A stretch of DNA of 64,000 nt from Variovorax sp. ZS18.2.2 (GTDB taxonomy: Bacteria; Pseudomonadota; Gammaproteobacteria; Burkholderiales; Burkholderiaceae_C). This document shows positions 53,059 to 61,634 of this stretch, piece by piece. Position 1 is the stretch's first letter; every line of letters starts with the position of its first letter. Made by a program: the position numbers and the translations under genes. The stretch covers positions 930,001 to 994,000 of the forward strand of contig NZ_JANLNM010000001.1 of NCBI RefSeq assembly GCF_024701975.1. The letters are read 5' to 3'. Under the pieces are notes generated by a model. It had not been told where the DNA came from. It worked only from the letters and a program-made list of their open reading frames with translations, and made no database searches.

Positions 53059-53156
53059 GGCGGACTCTTTTCTTTTGAGGAGGGATGCGGATGAATGTGT
53101 CCGCACTCTACATCGGTCTGCGAGGGCGGCCGGAGCACTGGTCCTCGGGACTTTCC

Positions 53157-54110
53157 TCAGCGTCCCCGATGGCGCTCCAGCAGCGCGCGCCGCGTGGCCT
53201 CGTGCTCGAACTGCGCGAGCCACCATTCGAGCGCGCGCCCCGGCCCGCCCGCGCTGCGCACGCGCCATGCGCAATGCATGGTGCCGAGCGGCGGCATGCG
53301 CTCGGTCCTGCGTTCGATCAGGTGGCCCGCCTCGATGTACGGCCGCGCCATCGGCTCGGGCAGGAAGCCGCCACCCAGTCCATGCAATTGCGCCGCCAGC
53401 TTGAACTGCATGCTCGGCACGGTGAGCACGTCCTGCCCGCCGACGAGGTTGACCGTCATGCTCGGCCCGCTGCGCACCGAGTCGGCGGCCGCGACCGCGC
53501 GGTACTGGCGCAGCACTTCATCGGTCAGCGGCTCTGGCAGCCGCGCGAGCGGATGGTGCGGCGCCACGGCGTACACGAAACGCAGCTCGCCGATGGGCCG
53601 GCTGCGAATGCCGGTGGCCGTGAAGGCAAGGCTCGCCGCATCGAGCACCGCGCCGATGGCGAGGTCGGCCTCGCCGCTCGTCAGCGCCTCGATGGTGCCC
53701 AGCAGCGTCTCGTCGCGCAGCTTGAGCCGCGTGGGCGGATCGAGCGCGAAGAAGGCGGTGGCCAGGTCGAGCAGCGGGTCGCGCGCGATCACGCTGTCGA
53801 CCGCGATGGTGAGCATCGGCTCCCAGCCGGTGGCCACGCGCTTCACGCGGTTGGCCACCGCGTCGATCTCATTCAGGAGGCGCGCCGATTCGCGCAGCAG
53901 CTCGGCGCCGGCCTCGGTGATGCGCGCCTGGCGCGCGCTGCGGTCGAACAGCAGCACGTCGAGCGCGTCTTCGATCTGTCGCACCCGGTAGCTCAGTGCG
54001 CTGGGCACGAGGTTGAGCGCGCGTGCCGCGCCGGCGAAGCTGCCGGTGTTGGCCACCGTCTGCAGCATGGCGAGCGCGTCGGGGGTCAGTACGTCTCTGG
54101 CGCTGGGCAT
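53157..54110 (-). CDS. LysR-family regulator of the pirin cluster
   Basis: A 317-residue LysR protein. The HTH reads LAMLQTVANTGSFAGAARALNLVPSALSYRVRQIEDALDVLLFDRS, and the effector domain follows. It is divergent from the pirin/DoxX/flavodoxin genes, with a 163-bp spacer holding an inverted repeat. It very likely controls them in response to a redox or electrophile signal, as regulators of this layout often do; that is inference. Confidence 0.9.
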   Translation of the reverse strand: MPSARDVLTPDALAMLQTVANTGSFAGAARALNLVPSALSYRVRQIEDALDVLLFDRSARQARITEAGAELLRESARLLNEIDAVANRVKRVATGWEPMLTIAVDSVIARDPLLDLATAFFALDPPTRLKLRDETLLGTIEALTSGEADLAIGAVLDAASLAFTATGIRSRPIGELRFVYAVAPHHPLARLPEPLTDEVLRQYRAVAAADSVRSGPSMTVNLVGGQDVLTVPSMQFKLAAQLHGLGGGFLPEPMARPYIEAGHLIERRTERMPPLGTMHCAWRVRSAGGPGRALEWWLAQFEHEATRRALLERHRGR

Positions 54111-54136
54111 GGCGGCTCCATCGATTGATCAAAAAA

Positions 54137-54155
54137 TTTGAATGATGCCATCAAA
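54137..54155. promoter_or_regulatory. Candidate LysR binding site
   Basis: An inverted repeat TTTGA-N9-TCAAA lies 27 bp upstream of the LysR start in the spacer shared with the first pirin gene. The arm-to-arm spacing suits a LysR recognition site. A TTGATCAA dyad lies just before it, at about 54125-54132. Confidence 0.45.
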
Positions 54156-54273
54156 ACCAGGCGCTTTTCCCTCGCAGGCGCAGGCCTAAAGTTCTTCACA
54201 TCCGCTGCGCATCCGGCGCGGCATACGAAGAAGGCCAGAACATCCCTTCGGGGAACGGCCAAGGAGTTCTACG

Positions 54274-54975
54274 ATGTTGCAAGTCCGTAAATCACAGGAA
54301 CGCGGTTATGCCGACCATGGCTGGCTGCGCTCGTTCCACAGCTTTTCTTTTGCCGGTTACTACGACCCGGCCCACATGGGTTTCGGCAACCTGCGAGTGA
54401 TCAACGAAGACCGCGTGGCCGCGGGCGCGGGCTTCGGCACCCATGGCCACAAGGACATGGAGATCATCAGCTACGTGCTCTCGGGCGAACTGGCGCACAA
54501 GGACAGCATGGGGAACATCGAATCCATTCCGCCGGGCGACGTCCAGCGCATGAGCGCCGGCCGCGGCGTGATGCACAGCGAGTTCAACCACAAGAAGGAC
54601 GAGACCACGCACTTCCTGCAGATCTGGATCGAGCCCAACGTGCGCGGCATCGCGCCCGGCTACGAGCAGAAGCAGTTCAGCGACGCCGAGAAGCGCGGCA
54701 AGTTGCGCCTCGTCGCCTCGCCCGACGGCAGCGACGGCTCGGTGAAGGTGAATGCCGATGCGCGCCTGTTCGCGGGCCTCCTCGACGGCGAAGAGAAGGC
54801 CAGCCTGGTGCTCGACCCGTCGCGCAAGAGCTACGTGCACCTGGTGCGCGGCGAGCTCGAGGTCAATGGCAAGAAGCTCGTGGGCGGCGACGCCGCGATG
54901 CTCGAAGGCGAATCGCAGCTGACCCTCGGCGGCGGCAAGGATGCCGAAGTGCTCGTGTTCGACCTGACTGCCTGA
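54274..54975 (+). CDS. Pirin-family protein 1 (YhhW-like)
   Basis: A 233-residue bicupin. The start RKSQERGYADHGWLRSFHSFSFAGYYDP, then GFGTHGHKDMEIISYVLSGELAHKDSMG and GRGVMHSEFNH, are conserved pirin blocks; the His-His-Glu set (H, H and E in GTHGHKDMEI, H in GVMHSE) is the metal site. YhhW has quercetinase activity. AAGGAG lies upstream. The transcript ends at a terminator at 54982. Confidence 0.93.
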   Translation: MLQVRKSQERGYADHGWLRSFHSFSFAGYYDPAHMGFGNLRVINEDRVAAGAGFGTHGHKDMEIISYVLSGELAHKDSMGNIESIPPGDVQRMSAGRGVMHSEFNHKKDETTHFLQIWIEPNVRGIAPGYEQKQFSDAEKRGKLRLVASPDGSDGSVKVNADARLFAGLLDGEEKASLVLDPSRKSYVHLVRGELEVNGKKLVGGDAAMLEGESQLTLGGGKDAEVLVFDLTA

Positions 54976-54981
54976 TCCATC

Positions 54982-55009
54982 GCCGGGCGCCTGTCGCTCG
55001 GCTTTTTTT
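54982..55009 (+). terminator. Intrinsic terminator after pirin 1
   Basis: An eight-base stem with one mismatch and a five-base loop is followed by T7. Confidence 0.8.
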
Positions 55010-55048
55010 CCCGTCCCTGTATTTCAACAACCCGAGGAGTTTTCAATC

Positions 55049-55465
55049 ATGGCAACCACAACCACCCCCAATGCAGCCCAGGACACCCTGGCGCTGATCG
55101 GCCGCATCCTGGTCGCGTACCTGTTCATTCCCGCCGGCATCGGCAAGCTCATGGGCTTTGGCGGCACCGTGGGCTACATCACGTCGGTGGGCCTTCCGCT
55201 GCCAGAAGTGGGCGCCGCGATTGCCATCATCGTCGAGCTGGGCTTCGGCATTGCGCTGCTGCTGGGCTTCAAGACCCGCTGGACCGCCATCGTGCTGGCG
55301 CTCTTCACCATCGCCACCGCGCTGTTCTTCCACAAGTACTGGGCGGTACCCGATGCGATGAAGATGATGCAGCAGATCAACTTCAACAAGAACATCGCCA
55401 TTGCCGGTGGCCTGCTCGCGTTCGCCGCCTTCGGCCCCGGCCGCTTCAGCATCGATAAAAAATAA
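55049..55465 (+). CDS. DoxX-family membrane protein
   Basis: A 138-residue protein with four TM segments. The N-terminal LIGRILVAYLFIPAGIGKLMGFGGTVGYITSVGLP and later GFKTRWTAIVLALFTIATALFFHKYW are typical of DoxX/SURF4-like proteins. Members couple to thiol or quinone redox reactions in some bacteria. It follows pirin 1 and precedes a flavodoxin-type gene, a common grouping in Burkholderiales. AGGAG is 8-10 bp before the ATG. Confidence 0.9.
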   Translation: MATTTTPNAAQDTLALIGRILVAYLFIPAGIGKLMGFGGTVGYITSVGLPLPEVGAAIAIIVELGFGIALLLGFKTRWTAIVLALFTIATALFFHKYWAVPDAMKMMQQINFNKNIAIAGGLLAFAAFGPGRFSIDKK

Positions 55466-55557
55466 GCTCTCCCCCAGGCTTCGCGCACTTCGTGTCGCTT
55501 CGCCAACCCCCACCGGGGGCAACACCTGAGGCCCGGCAAAGCCGGTTCCTCGGTGTT
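55466..55557. repeat. GC-rich intergenic repeat with hairpin
   Basis: A CCCCCACCGGGGG dyad is followed by a hairpin whose arms (55521-55537 and 55541-55557) pair over most of 17 bases around AAA. It lies between doxX and the flavodoxin gene. It looks like a dispersed intergenic element; copy number was not checked. Confidence 0.6.
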
Positions 55558-55611
55558 CCACGAAAAGGCATTCGCCCCCACTGACCATCGTTTCACTCAG
55601 GAGATCATCCA

Positions 55612-56163
55612 ATGGCAAACATCGTTGTCGTCTTCCATTCCGGCTACGGCCATACCCAGCGCATTGCGCAAGCCGTGGCCGAATCCGCCGGCGCGCAACT
55701 GCTCGCCATCGACGCCGACGGCAACCTGCCCGAAGGCGGCTGGGAAACGCTGGCCGCGGCCGACGCCATCGTCTTCGGCTCGCCGACCTACATGGGCGGC
55801 GTGAGCTGGCAGTTCAAGAAGTTCGCCGATGCGTCGTCGAAGGTCTGGTACACGCAGGGCTGGAAAGACAAGCTCTTCGCGGGCTTCACCAACAGCGCCA
55901 CCATGAACGGCGACAAGGTCACGACCTTGGGCTACCTCTGGACGCTCGCGATGCAGCACAGCGGCATCTGGGTCAGCATGGGCATCCTGCCGACCAACAA
56001 CAAGGCCGCCACGCGCGAGTCGATGAACTATGTGGGCGGCTACGGCGGCCTGCTGACGCAATCGCCATCGGACGCGAGCCCGGCCGAGATGTTCAAGGGT
56101 GACTTCGATACAGCCCGCGCGTTCGGCGAGCGTATTGCGGCAGTGGCAAGATCACGCGGATAA
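55612..56163 (+). CDS. Flavodoxin-family NAD(P)H-dependent oxidoreductase (WrbA-like)
   Basis: A 183-residue FMN protein. The phosphate loop is VVVFHSGYGHTQRIAQAVAES, then AADAIVFGSPTYMGGVSWQFKKFAD, and the late NYVGGYGGLLTQSPSDASPAE. It is like WrbA/quinone reductases, shorter by about 10-15 residues. It should reduce quinones by two electrons. It is 25 bp before pirin 2. The TYMGG site is a normal FMN contact. Confidence 0.88.
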   Translation: MANIVVVFHSGYGHTQRIAQAVAESAGAQLLAIDADGNLPEGGWETLAAADAIVFGSPTYMGGVSWQFKKFADASSKVWYTQGWKDKLFAGFTNSATMNGDKVTTLGYLWTLAMQHSGIWVSMGILPTNNKAATRESMNYVGGYGGLLTQSPSDASPAEMFKGDFDTARAFGERIAAVARSRG

Positions 56164-56188
56164 AACCCAGCCACCCACGGAGCCCCCG

Positions 56189-57121
56189 ATGACCGATACC
56201 ACCGCCCAGACTCAGTTGCCCCAACTGCTTCAACCGCACGACAAGGACCTGGGTGGTGGCTTCAATGTGAGGCGCCTCCTGCCCGCCGCGCAGCGCCGCT
56301 CGGTCGGACCCTTCGTGTTTTTCGACCATTTCGGGCCGGCCACCGAGAAGCCCGGCACCGAGCACGACGTGCGGCCGCATCCGCACATCGGCCTCGCGAC
56401 GGTCACCTATCTTTTCGAGGGCGCGATGATGCATCGCGACAGCCTCGGCAGCGTGCAGGAGATCCTGCCCGGCGCGATCAACTGGATGACCTCGGGGCGC
56501 GGCATCGTGCATTCCGAACGCAAGCCCGAGCGCCTGAAGGCCGACACCTACGTGAACCACGGGCTGCAGCTCTGGGCCGCGTTGCCCCAGGCGCATGAAG
56601 AGGTCGAGCCAAGCTTCGAGCACACGGCCTCCAGCGCCATCCCCGAAGTGGTGGAGCAGGGCGCCAACGTGCGCGTGCTGGTGGGCGAGGCCTTCGGCCA
56701 ACGCTCTCCGGTGAAGACATTGGCGCAGACCGTCTACCTCGACATTGCATTGCCGGCAGGCGGGCGCTTCGAGCTGCCTGCATTGGCGCCAGAGCTGGCC
56801 ATCTATGCCGTCGATGCCGATGTGCGCGTCAACGGCGAGGCGATCCCCGCGCACACGATGGCGGTGCTGCCCGACGGGCAAGGCGCGGTCCTGACGTCCG
56901 ATGTTGCAGTACGTTTGATGGTGATCGGCGGCGAGCCGCTCGACGGTCCGCGCTACATCACCTGGAACTTCGTTTCGAGCCGGCGCGAACGCATTCTCGA
57001 AGCCGGTGCCGATTGGGCCGCACAACGCATGGGCCATGTGCCTGGCGAGACCGAATTCATTCCGCTGCCGGGCAAGCCTTTTGGCGTGCGCGAGCCCGAC
57101 ACGGGCACGACGCCGGTGTAA
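56189..57121 (+). CDS. Pirin-family protein 2
   Basis: A 310-residue bicupin, longer than pirin 1. Conserved blocks: DLGGGFNVRRLLPAAQRRSVGPFVFFDHFGPA, DVRPHPHIGLATVTYLFEGAMMHRDSLG and GRGIVHSERK; the HPHIG His pair and later His/Glu form the metal site. The C-terminal cupin and TWNFVSSRRERI complete the family length (about 290-310). ATG 56189 is chosen over an earlier in-frame start overlapping the previous gene. It ends the cluster. Confidence 0.93.
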   Translation: MTDTTAQTQLPQLLQPHDKDLGGGFNVRRLLPAAQRRSVGPFVFFDHFGPATEKPGTEHDVRPHPHIGLATVTYLFEGAMMHRDSLGSVQEILPGAINWMTSGRGIVHSERKPERLKADTYVNHGLQLWAALPQAHEEVEPSFEHTASSAIPEVVEQGANVRVLVGEAFGQRSPVKTLAQTVYLDIALPAGGRFELPALAPELAIYAVDADVRVNGEAIPAHTMAVLPDGQGAVLTSDVAVRLMVIGGEPLDGPRYITWNFVSSRRERILEAGADWAAQRMGHVPGETEFIPLPGKPFGVREPDTGTTPV

Positions 57122-57136
57122 GCAAGCAGGCGGACA

Positions 57137-57165
57137 TGAAAAAAGGGCCCGATCAACGGGCCCTT
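57137..57165 (-). terminator. Terminator for tctA (minus), also facing pirin 2
   Basis: A perfect nine-base stem (AAGGGCCCG/CGGGCCCTT) with a five-base loop has a T-run on the minus strand, ending tctA transcription. On the plus strand the hairpin is preceded by A6 and lacks a T-run. Confidence 0.85.
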
Positions 57166-57183
57166 AGTCTTTGCGCATTCGGC

Positions 57184-58752
57184 TTACTTGCTGCCGATCG
57201 AGATGGCCTCGGCCGGCGGTGCGCCATCGGGCGCTTTCGGCAGTTCGATCATGGCCTTGCGCCCCGCGCGGCCGCGCCATGCCGAGAAGCCCACACCGGC
57301 CAGCAGCAGCACGCACAGCCCGATGAAGGTGCCGCTGATCGGCCGCGTCACGAACACCGACATGTCGCCGCGCGAGAGCAGCAGCGCGCGGCGGAAGTTC
57401 TCTTCCACCATCGGCCCGAGCACGAAGCCCAGCAAGATCGGCGCGACCGAGAACTCCAGCGTCATCAGCACAGCGCCGACGATGCCGAATACCAGCACTT
57501 CCCAGATCTGGAACAGGCTGTTCTGCGTGCTGTAGACGCCAGTCGCAATGAAGAACATCGCGGCCGGGAACAGGTACTTGTAGGGCACCTTCAGGAGCTT
57601 GACCCACACGCCGATCATCGGCACGTTGAGCACCACGAGGATCACGTTGCCGATCCAGAACGAGGCGATCAGGCCCCAGAAGATGTCTGGGTGCTCGGTG
57701 ATGAGCTGAGGCCCGGGCTGGATGCCCTGGATCAGCAGCGCGCCGAGGATCAGCGCCATCACCGCATCGCCCGGAATACCGAGGCTCATCGTCGGGATGA
57801 AGTCGACCTGCGTCTTCGAGTGGGCCGAGGCCTCGGGGCCGGCCACGCCTTCGATCATGCCGGTGCCGAACTTGTCGGGCGTCTTCGACACCTTGCGCTC
57901 CAGCGCGTAGGCGATGAAGGTGGTGATGGTCGGGCCCGTGCCGGGCATCGCGCCGAACACCGTGCCGACGATGGTGCCGCGGATCATCGCGGGGAAGGCG
58001 CGCTTCAGCTCTTCCTTGCTCGGGCGCATGTCGCTCAGCTTGAGCGTGCCGGTGTCGCCGATGGCCTTCATGCGGTTCACGTTGAGCAGGAAGTCGGCCA
58101 CGCCGAAGAGGCCCATCGAGATGGCCACCAACTCCAGGCCGTCGCTCAGCTCGGGCAGGCCGAAGGCGAAGCGGAAGCTGCCGCTGTTCACGTCGGTGCC
58201 GACCACGCCGCACAGGAGGCCGAAGATCGTCATCGCCACGCCCTTGAGCGGCGAGCCGCGCGACATGGTCGAGCCCGCGAGCAGGCCCAAGAGCATGATC
58301 GAGAAGATCTCGGTCGGGCCGAACTTGAACGCGATCTGCACCAGCAGCGGCGAGGCGAAGATCATCACGATGATGCCGACCGACGCCGCGAAGAACGAGG
58401 CGATCATCGTCACCCCGAGCGCGACGCCACCCTTGCCCTGCTTGGTCATCGGGTAGCCGTCGAGACACGTCACCGCATGCGGCGGATGCGAGGGCATGTT
58501 CATCAAGATGGCGCCGATGGCGCCACCGTACTGCGAGCCGTAGAAGATGCCCGCCAGCATCAGGATCGCGGGCACCGGGTGCATCGCGTAGGTGAGCGGC
58601 AAGAGGATCGAGATGGCCTGCAGCGCGCCCATGCCCGGCAACACGCCGATGAGGTTGCCCACCAGCACGCCGAAGAACGACCACAAGAGATTGGAGCCCT
58701 GGAACGCGACACCGAAGCCGAACCAGAGGTCGTGGAGGGATTGACCGATCAT
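57184..58752 (-). CDS. tctA: Tripartite tricarboxylate transporter large permease TctA
   Basis: A 522-residue protein with about 11-12 TM segments. TctA signatures: GVLPGMGALQAISILLPLTYAMHPVPAILMLAGIFYGSQYGGAIGAIL near residue 40-90, GTVFGAMPGTGPTITTFIAYALE and KTQVDFIPTMSLGIPGDAVMALILGAL. It imports citrate-like carboxylates delivered by a Bug/TctC binding protein. It is 4 bp after tctB. Confidence 0.95.
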   Translation of the reverse strand: MIGQSLHDLWFGFGVAFQGSNLLWSFFGVLVGNLIGVLPGMGALQAISILLPLTYAMHPVPAILMLAGIFYGSQYGGAIGAILMNMPSHPPHAVTCLDGYPMTKQGKGGVALGVTMIASFFAASVGIIVMIFASPLLVQIAFKFGPTEIFSIMLLGLLAGSTMSRGSPLKGVAMTIFGLLCGVVGTDVNSGSFRFAFGLPELSDGLELVAISMGLFGVADFLLNVNRMKAIGDTGTLKLSDMRPSKEELKRAFPAMIRGTIVGTVFGAMPGTGPTITTFIAYALERKVSKTPDKFGTGMIEGVAGPEASAHSKTQVDFIPTMSLGIPGDAVMALILGALLIQGIQPGPQLITEHPDIFWGLIASFWIGNVILVVLNVPMIGVWVKLLKVPYKYLFPAAMFFIATGVYSTQNSLFQIWEVLVFGIVGAVLMTLEFSVAPILLGFVLGPMVEENFRRALLLSRGDMSVFVTRPISGTFIGLCVLLLAGVGFSAWRGRAGRKAMIELPKAPDGAPPAEAISIGSK

Positions 58753-58756
58753 GGCT

Positions 58757-59278
58757 TCAGCCTCTCCATTGGAACAACGGCAGCTGCAACTTCAGCGCCC
58801 ACCAGAACACCACCACCGCGATGAACGACATCGCGAGCGAAAGCAGCACCGCTTCGGTCAGCGTGTTGTCGCGGTCACCGAGCGCCGAGATGAACACGAT
58901 CGCAAAGGTCGCCGGCAGCAGGCCGCCGTATTCGCCGAGCAGCAGGAACGCGAGGATGCCCAGGATGATGCAGATGCCGCCGCGCAGGTCGGGCATGCCG
59001 CCCGGATGGCCGTGCGATGCGGCTTCTTCGCCGCTCGAGGGCTTGTCGCCACGCGCGGAGATGGCGATGAGCGGGCCCGTGAGCGCGAGCAGGCCTCCGA
59101 GCGCCACCGGGAAGAAGCCCGGTCCCATGTGCGCCAGCTCGCCGACGCGGTAGCCGACACCGGCATAGACGGCCGCCAGGCCAATGACCACGAGCAACGC
59201 GCCGCCGTAGTAATCCTTCTTGAATTTCGATGCGGGCCGAAGCGCGTGCGAGGCCGGATCTTCACCGTGCGGGTGCAT
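58757..59278 (-). CDS. tctB: Tripartite tricarboxylate transporter small permease TctB
   Basis: A 173-residue protein with four TM segments (DYYGGALLVVIGLAAVYAGVGY; LGGLLALTGPLIAI; GGICIILGILAFLLLG; LLSLAMSFIAVVVFWWALKL). The GPGFFPVALGGLL block is diagnostic for TctB. GGAGA lies 5 bp before ATG 59278. There is no tctC gene between it and tctE, although the usual order would place one here or just upstream. Confidence 0.92.
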   Translation of the reverse strand: MHPHGEDPASHALRPASKFKKDYYGGALLVVIGLAAVYAGVGYRVGELAHMGPGFFPVALGGLLALTGPLIAISARGDKPSSGEEAASHGHPGGMPDLRGGICIILGILAFLLLGEYGGLLPATFAIVFISALGDRDNTLTEAVLLSLAMSFIAVVVFWWALKLQLPLFQWRG

Positions 59279-59393
59279 TGAGTCTCCTTCGATTTGGAAG
59301 GAGCGCAGTCTAGGAATCGAGGCTTTCAATCGCCTTTCGATGAGAGTGCGAAAGGCCTCTTGAACCCCAAAATACGTGTAATTGCGTACCGCG

Positions 59394-60944
59394 CTACCCC
59401 GCAGAAACCCTAGGTAAAACGGTCGCTAGCGGTAGCTTCAGGATCGCGCGCAGGCCGCCGCCGTTCGCGCTCTCCGGCGTGTCGGCGCTGTCGAGTTCGA
59501 TCTCGCCGCCGTTTCGCCGCGCATAGCTGCGCGCGATGGTGAGGCCGAGGCCCGCGCCCTGCGTGGCGACGGCGCCTGCGGCCGGGTCGCGGTGGAAGCG
59601 CTCGAACACGCTGTCGCGCCGTTCGGGGGCGATGCCCGGGCCGCTGTCGCACACCTCGGCCAGCGCATGCGAGGCCTCGCGCCGCACGGTCACCGTGATG
59701 TTGCCGCCGCGCGGCGTGTACTTGATGGCGTTGTGCACGAGGTTCGCGAGCACCTCGTGCAGCTCGGCGCCGTTGGCCTTGACGGGGAGCAGCGGGGTCT
59801 GGTCTTCCGTCTCCGATTCACCGCGCGCATCGACCCAGCCCAGGTCCTGGTCGTGCTCGCGTGCGAGCGGCAGGTACTGCAGCACCACGGCGCGCGCGAT
59901 GTCGCTGAGGTCGACGACCTCGGGCTCGGTGCCACCAGCGATCTCGTCTTCGGTCGTGGCATGCGCCAGCGCCAGCAGTTGCTCGCTCAGGCGCCGCGTG
60001 CGTGCGAGCTGCGCGACGATCGCGTGCAGCGATTCACGCATGCGCGCCGGGTCGGTCTCGCGCACCGCATAGCCGGCCTGGATCGACAGGATGCTCAGCG
60101 GTGTGCGCAACTGGTGCGAGGCATCGGCCAGAAACTGAGACTGCTCCGCCACCATGCGCCGGTGGTCCGCGATGTGGTGGTTGACCGCATCCACCAGCGG
60201 CACCACCTCCTGCGGCACGCCGCTCGCGTCGAGCGGCTTCAGGTCGTCGCGCGGGCGTTCGCGCAGCGACCGGCGAAGGCGCTCCAGCGGCCGCAGCGTC
60301 CAGGCGACGCCGAGCCACACCAGCACGGCCATCACCAGCACCATGCGCGCGTCGCGCAGCAGTTCCTGCTTGAGCGATTCGTTCTGTGCCTGCAGGCGCG
60401 GGCCGGTGCCTTCGGCGGCCTGGATGAGCACGCTGTAGGCGGTGCCGGCATGGGTGTTGTCGTAGACCGTCTGGCGCAGCGCGGCCACGCGCACCGGGTG
60501 CTGCTCGTGCACCGCGTCGTAGAACACCGGCGTGCCGTCGGGCGGCGTTTGCGCGGGGCGGGGCAGGCCGGGCACGCCCATGAGCGTGTCCTCGGGCCCG
60601 TTGGGGTCGAGCGTCCCGCCCTTGGGAATGCGCTGCACGCCGACGTGCAGGTACTTGTAGCGCAGGTGCGTCGATTCGAACATCGCCTGCACCGAGAAGG
60701 CCTCCTGCACCCGCACGCTGCCGTCGCTCGCGACCACGATGCCGTTGGCCAGCGCCTGCACCGGCTCGAGCAGGCTCTGGTCGTAGGCGACGACCAGCGA
60801 ATCGGTGAGCGTGCGGTAGTCGTTCCAGCTGTCCAGCGCCAGCAGCGCGACGATGCCCGGCAGCAGCAGCGCGAGCAGGCGCGCGCGGATGCCGAAGCGC
60901 TGCGGTTCAGCCCTCGGTGGGCGGGACGGAGCCTGGGGGTCCAT
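59394..60944 (-). CDS. tctE: TctE-like sensor histidine kinase
   Basis: A 516-residue kinase. A TM near residues 20-37 and another at about 195-212 frame a periplasmic sensor of about 155 residues (TctE-type 2CSK_N). HisKA has ASHQLRTPLSILSIQAG; HATPase has NLVHNAIKYTPRGG, DSGPGI and GAGLGLTIARSYA. It should sense citrate or related carboxylates and phosphorylate TctD. ATG 60944 overlaps tctD by 38 bp. Confidence 0.9.
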   Translation of the reverse strand: MDPQAPSRPPRAEPQRFGIRARLLALLLPGIVALLALDSWNDYRTLTDSLVVAYDQSLLEPVQALANGIVVASDGSVRVQEAFSVQAMFESTHLRYKYLHVGVQRIPKGGTLDPNGPEDTLMGVPGLPRPAQTPPDGTPVFYDAVHEQHPVRVAALRQTVYDNTHAGTAYSVLIQAAEGTGPRLQAQNESLKQELLRDARMVLVMAVLVWLGVAWTLRPLERLRRSLRERPRDDLKPLDASGVPQEVVPLVDAVNHHIADHRRMVAEQSQFLADASHQLRTPLSILSIQAGYAVRETDPARMRESLHAIVAQLARTRRLSEQLLALAHATTEDEIAGGTEPEVVDLSDIARAVVLQYLPLAREHDQDLGWVDARGESETEDQTPLLPVKANGAELHEVLANLVHNAIKYTPRGGNITVTVRREASHALAEVCDSGPGIAPERRDSVFERFHRDPAAGAVATQGAGLGLTIARSYARRNGGEIELDSADTPESANGGGLRAILKLPLATVLPRVSAG

Positions 60945-61611
60945 CGGCAATGCTCTCGAGCATGTAGCCCAGCCCGCGCACGGTGACGATGCGCACGTCG
61001 CTGTCCGCGAGCTTGCGGCGCAGGCGGTGCAGCACCACCTCGATGGCGTCGGGGCCGGCGGTGCTGTCGTTGGTGAACACCTTGGCAAAGAGCTGCGACT
61101 TGCCGACCGGCGCGCCGCTGCGCATCAGGAGCGCGGTGAGCGCCGCTTGCTCCCGCGGCGTGAGCGACAGCAGCGTGCCGCGCAGCGTGAAGGCGTGGCT
61201 TTCGCTGTCGTACGAGAGCGAGGCGCACTGCAGCCGCGGATGCTGCTTGCCGCGGCTGCGTCGCACCAGCGCGGCCAGGCGCGCCTCGAGCTCGACCAGC
61301 TCGAAGGGCTTGGTGAGGAAATCGTCCGCGCCGAGGTTCAGGCCGCGCACCCGGTCCTGCAACGCGCCCTGCGCGGTGAGGATGAGCACGGGCGTGCGGT
61401 CGTCGGCATCGCGCATGTCGGCCAGCACGCTCAGGCCGTGCTTGTCGGGCAGGCGCAGGTCCAGCACGATGGCGTCGTATTCGGTGCCGGCCATGAAGGC
61501 CTCGGCGGTGCGCGCATCGGGCGCATGGTCGGCCACGAAGCCGCTCTGGGTCAACGCCCGGATGAGCCACGAGGCCATGTCCAGTTCGTCTTCCACCAGG
61601 AGGATGCGCAT
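60907..61611 (-). CDS. tctD: TctD-like OmpR-family response regulator
   Basis: A 234-residue regulator. The receiver starts MRILLVEDELDMASWLIRAL, with phosphoacceptor Asp51 in IVLDLRLPDKHG and Lys in DDFLTKPFELVELEARL. The C-terminal winged helix contains LTPREQAALTALLMRSGAPVGK and VVLHRLRRKLADSDVRIVTVRGLGYML. It activates tctBA. ATG 61611 is used. It is 23 bp after trhO. Confidence 0.93.
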   Translation of the reverse strand: MRILLVEDELDMASWLIRALTQSGFVADHAPDARTAEAFMAGTEYDAIVLDLRLPDKHGLSVLADMRDADDRTPVLILTAQGALQDRVRGLNLGADDFLTKPFELVELEARLAALVRRSRGKQHPRLQCASLSYDSESHAFTLRGTLLSLTPREQAALTALLMRSGAPVGKSQLFAKVFTNDSTAGPDAIEVVLHRLRRKLADSDVRIVTVRGLGYMLESIADGPPGSVPPTEG

Positions 61612-61634
61612 GAGGGGTTGCCGGTGAGTGCCGG

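Noticed and set aside
59371..59390. A TctD operator in the tctE-tctB spacer
   Set aside because: Only four bases of each arm pair, which is too weak to support a call.
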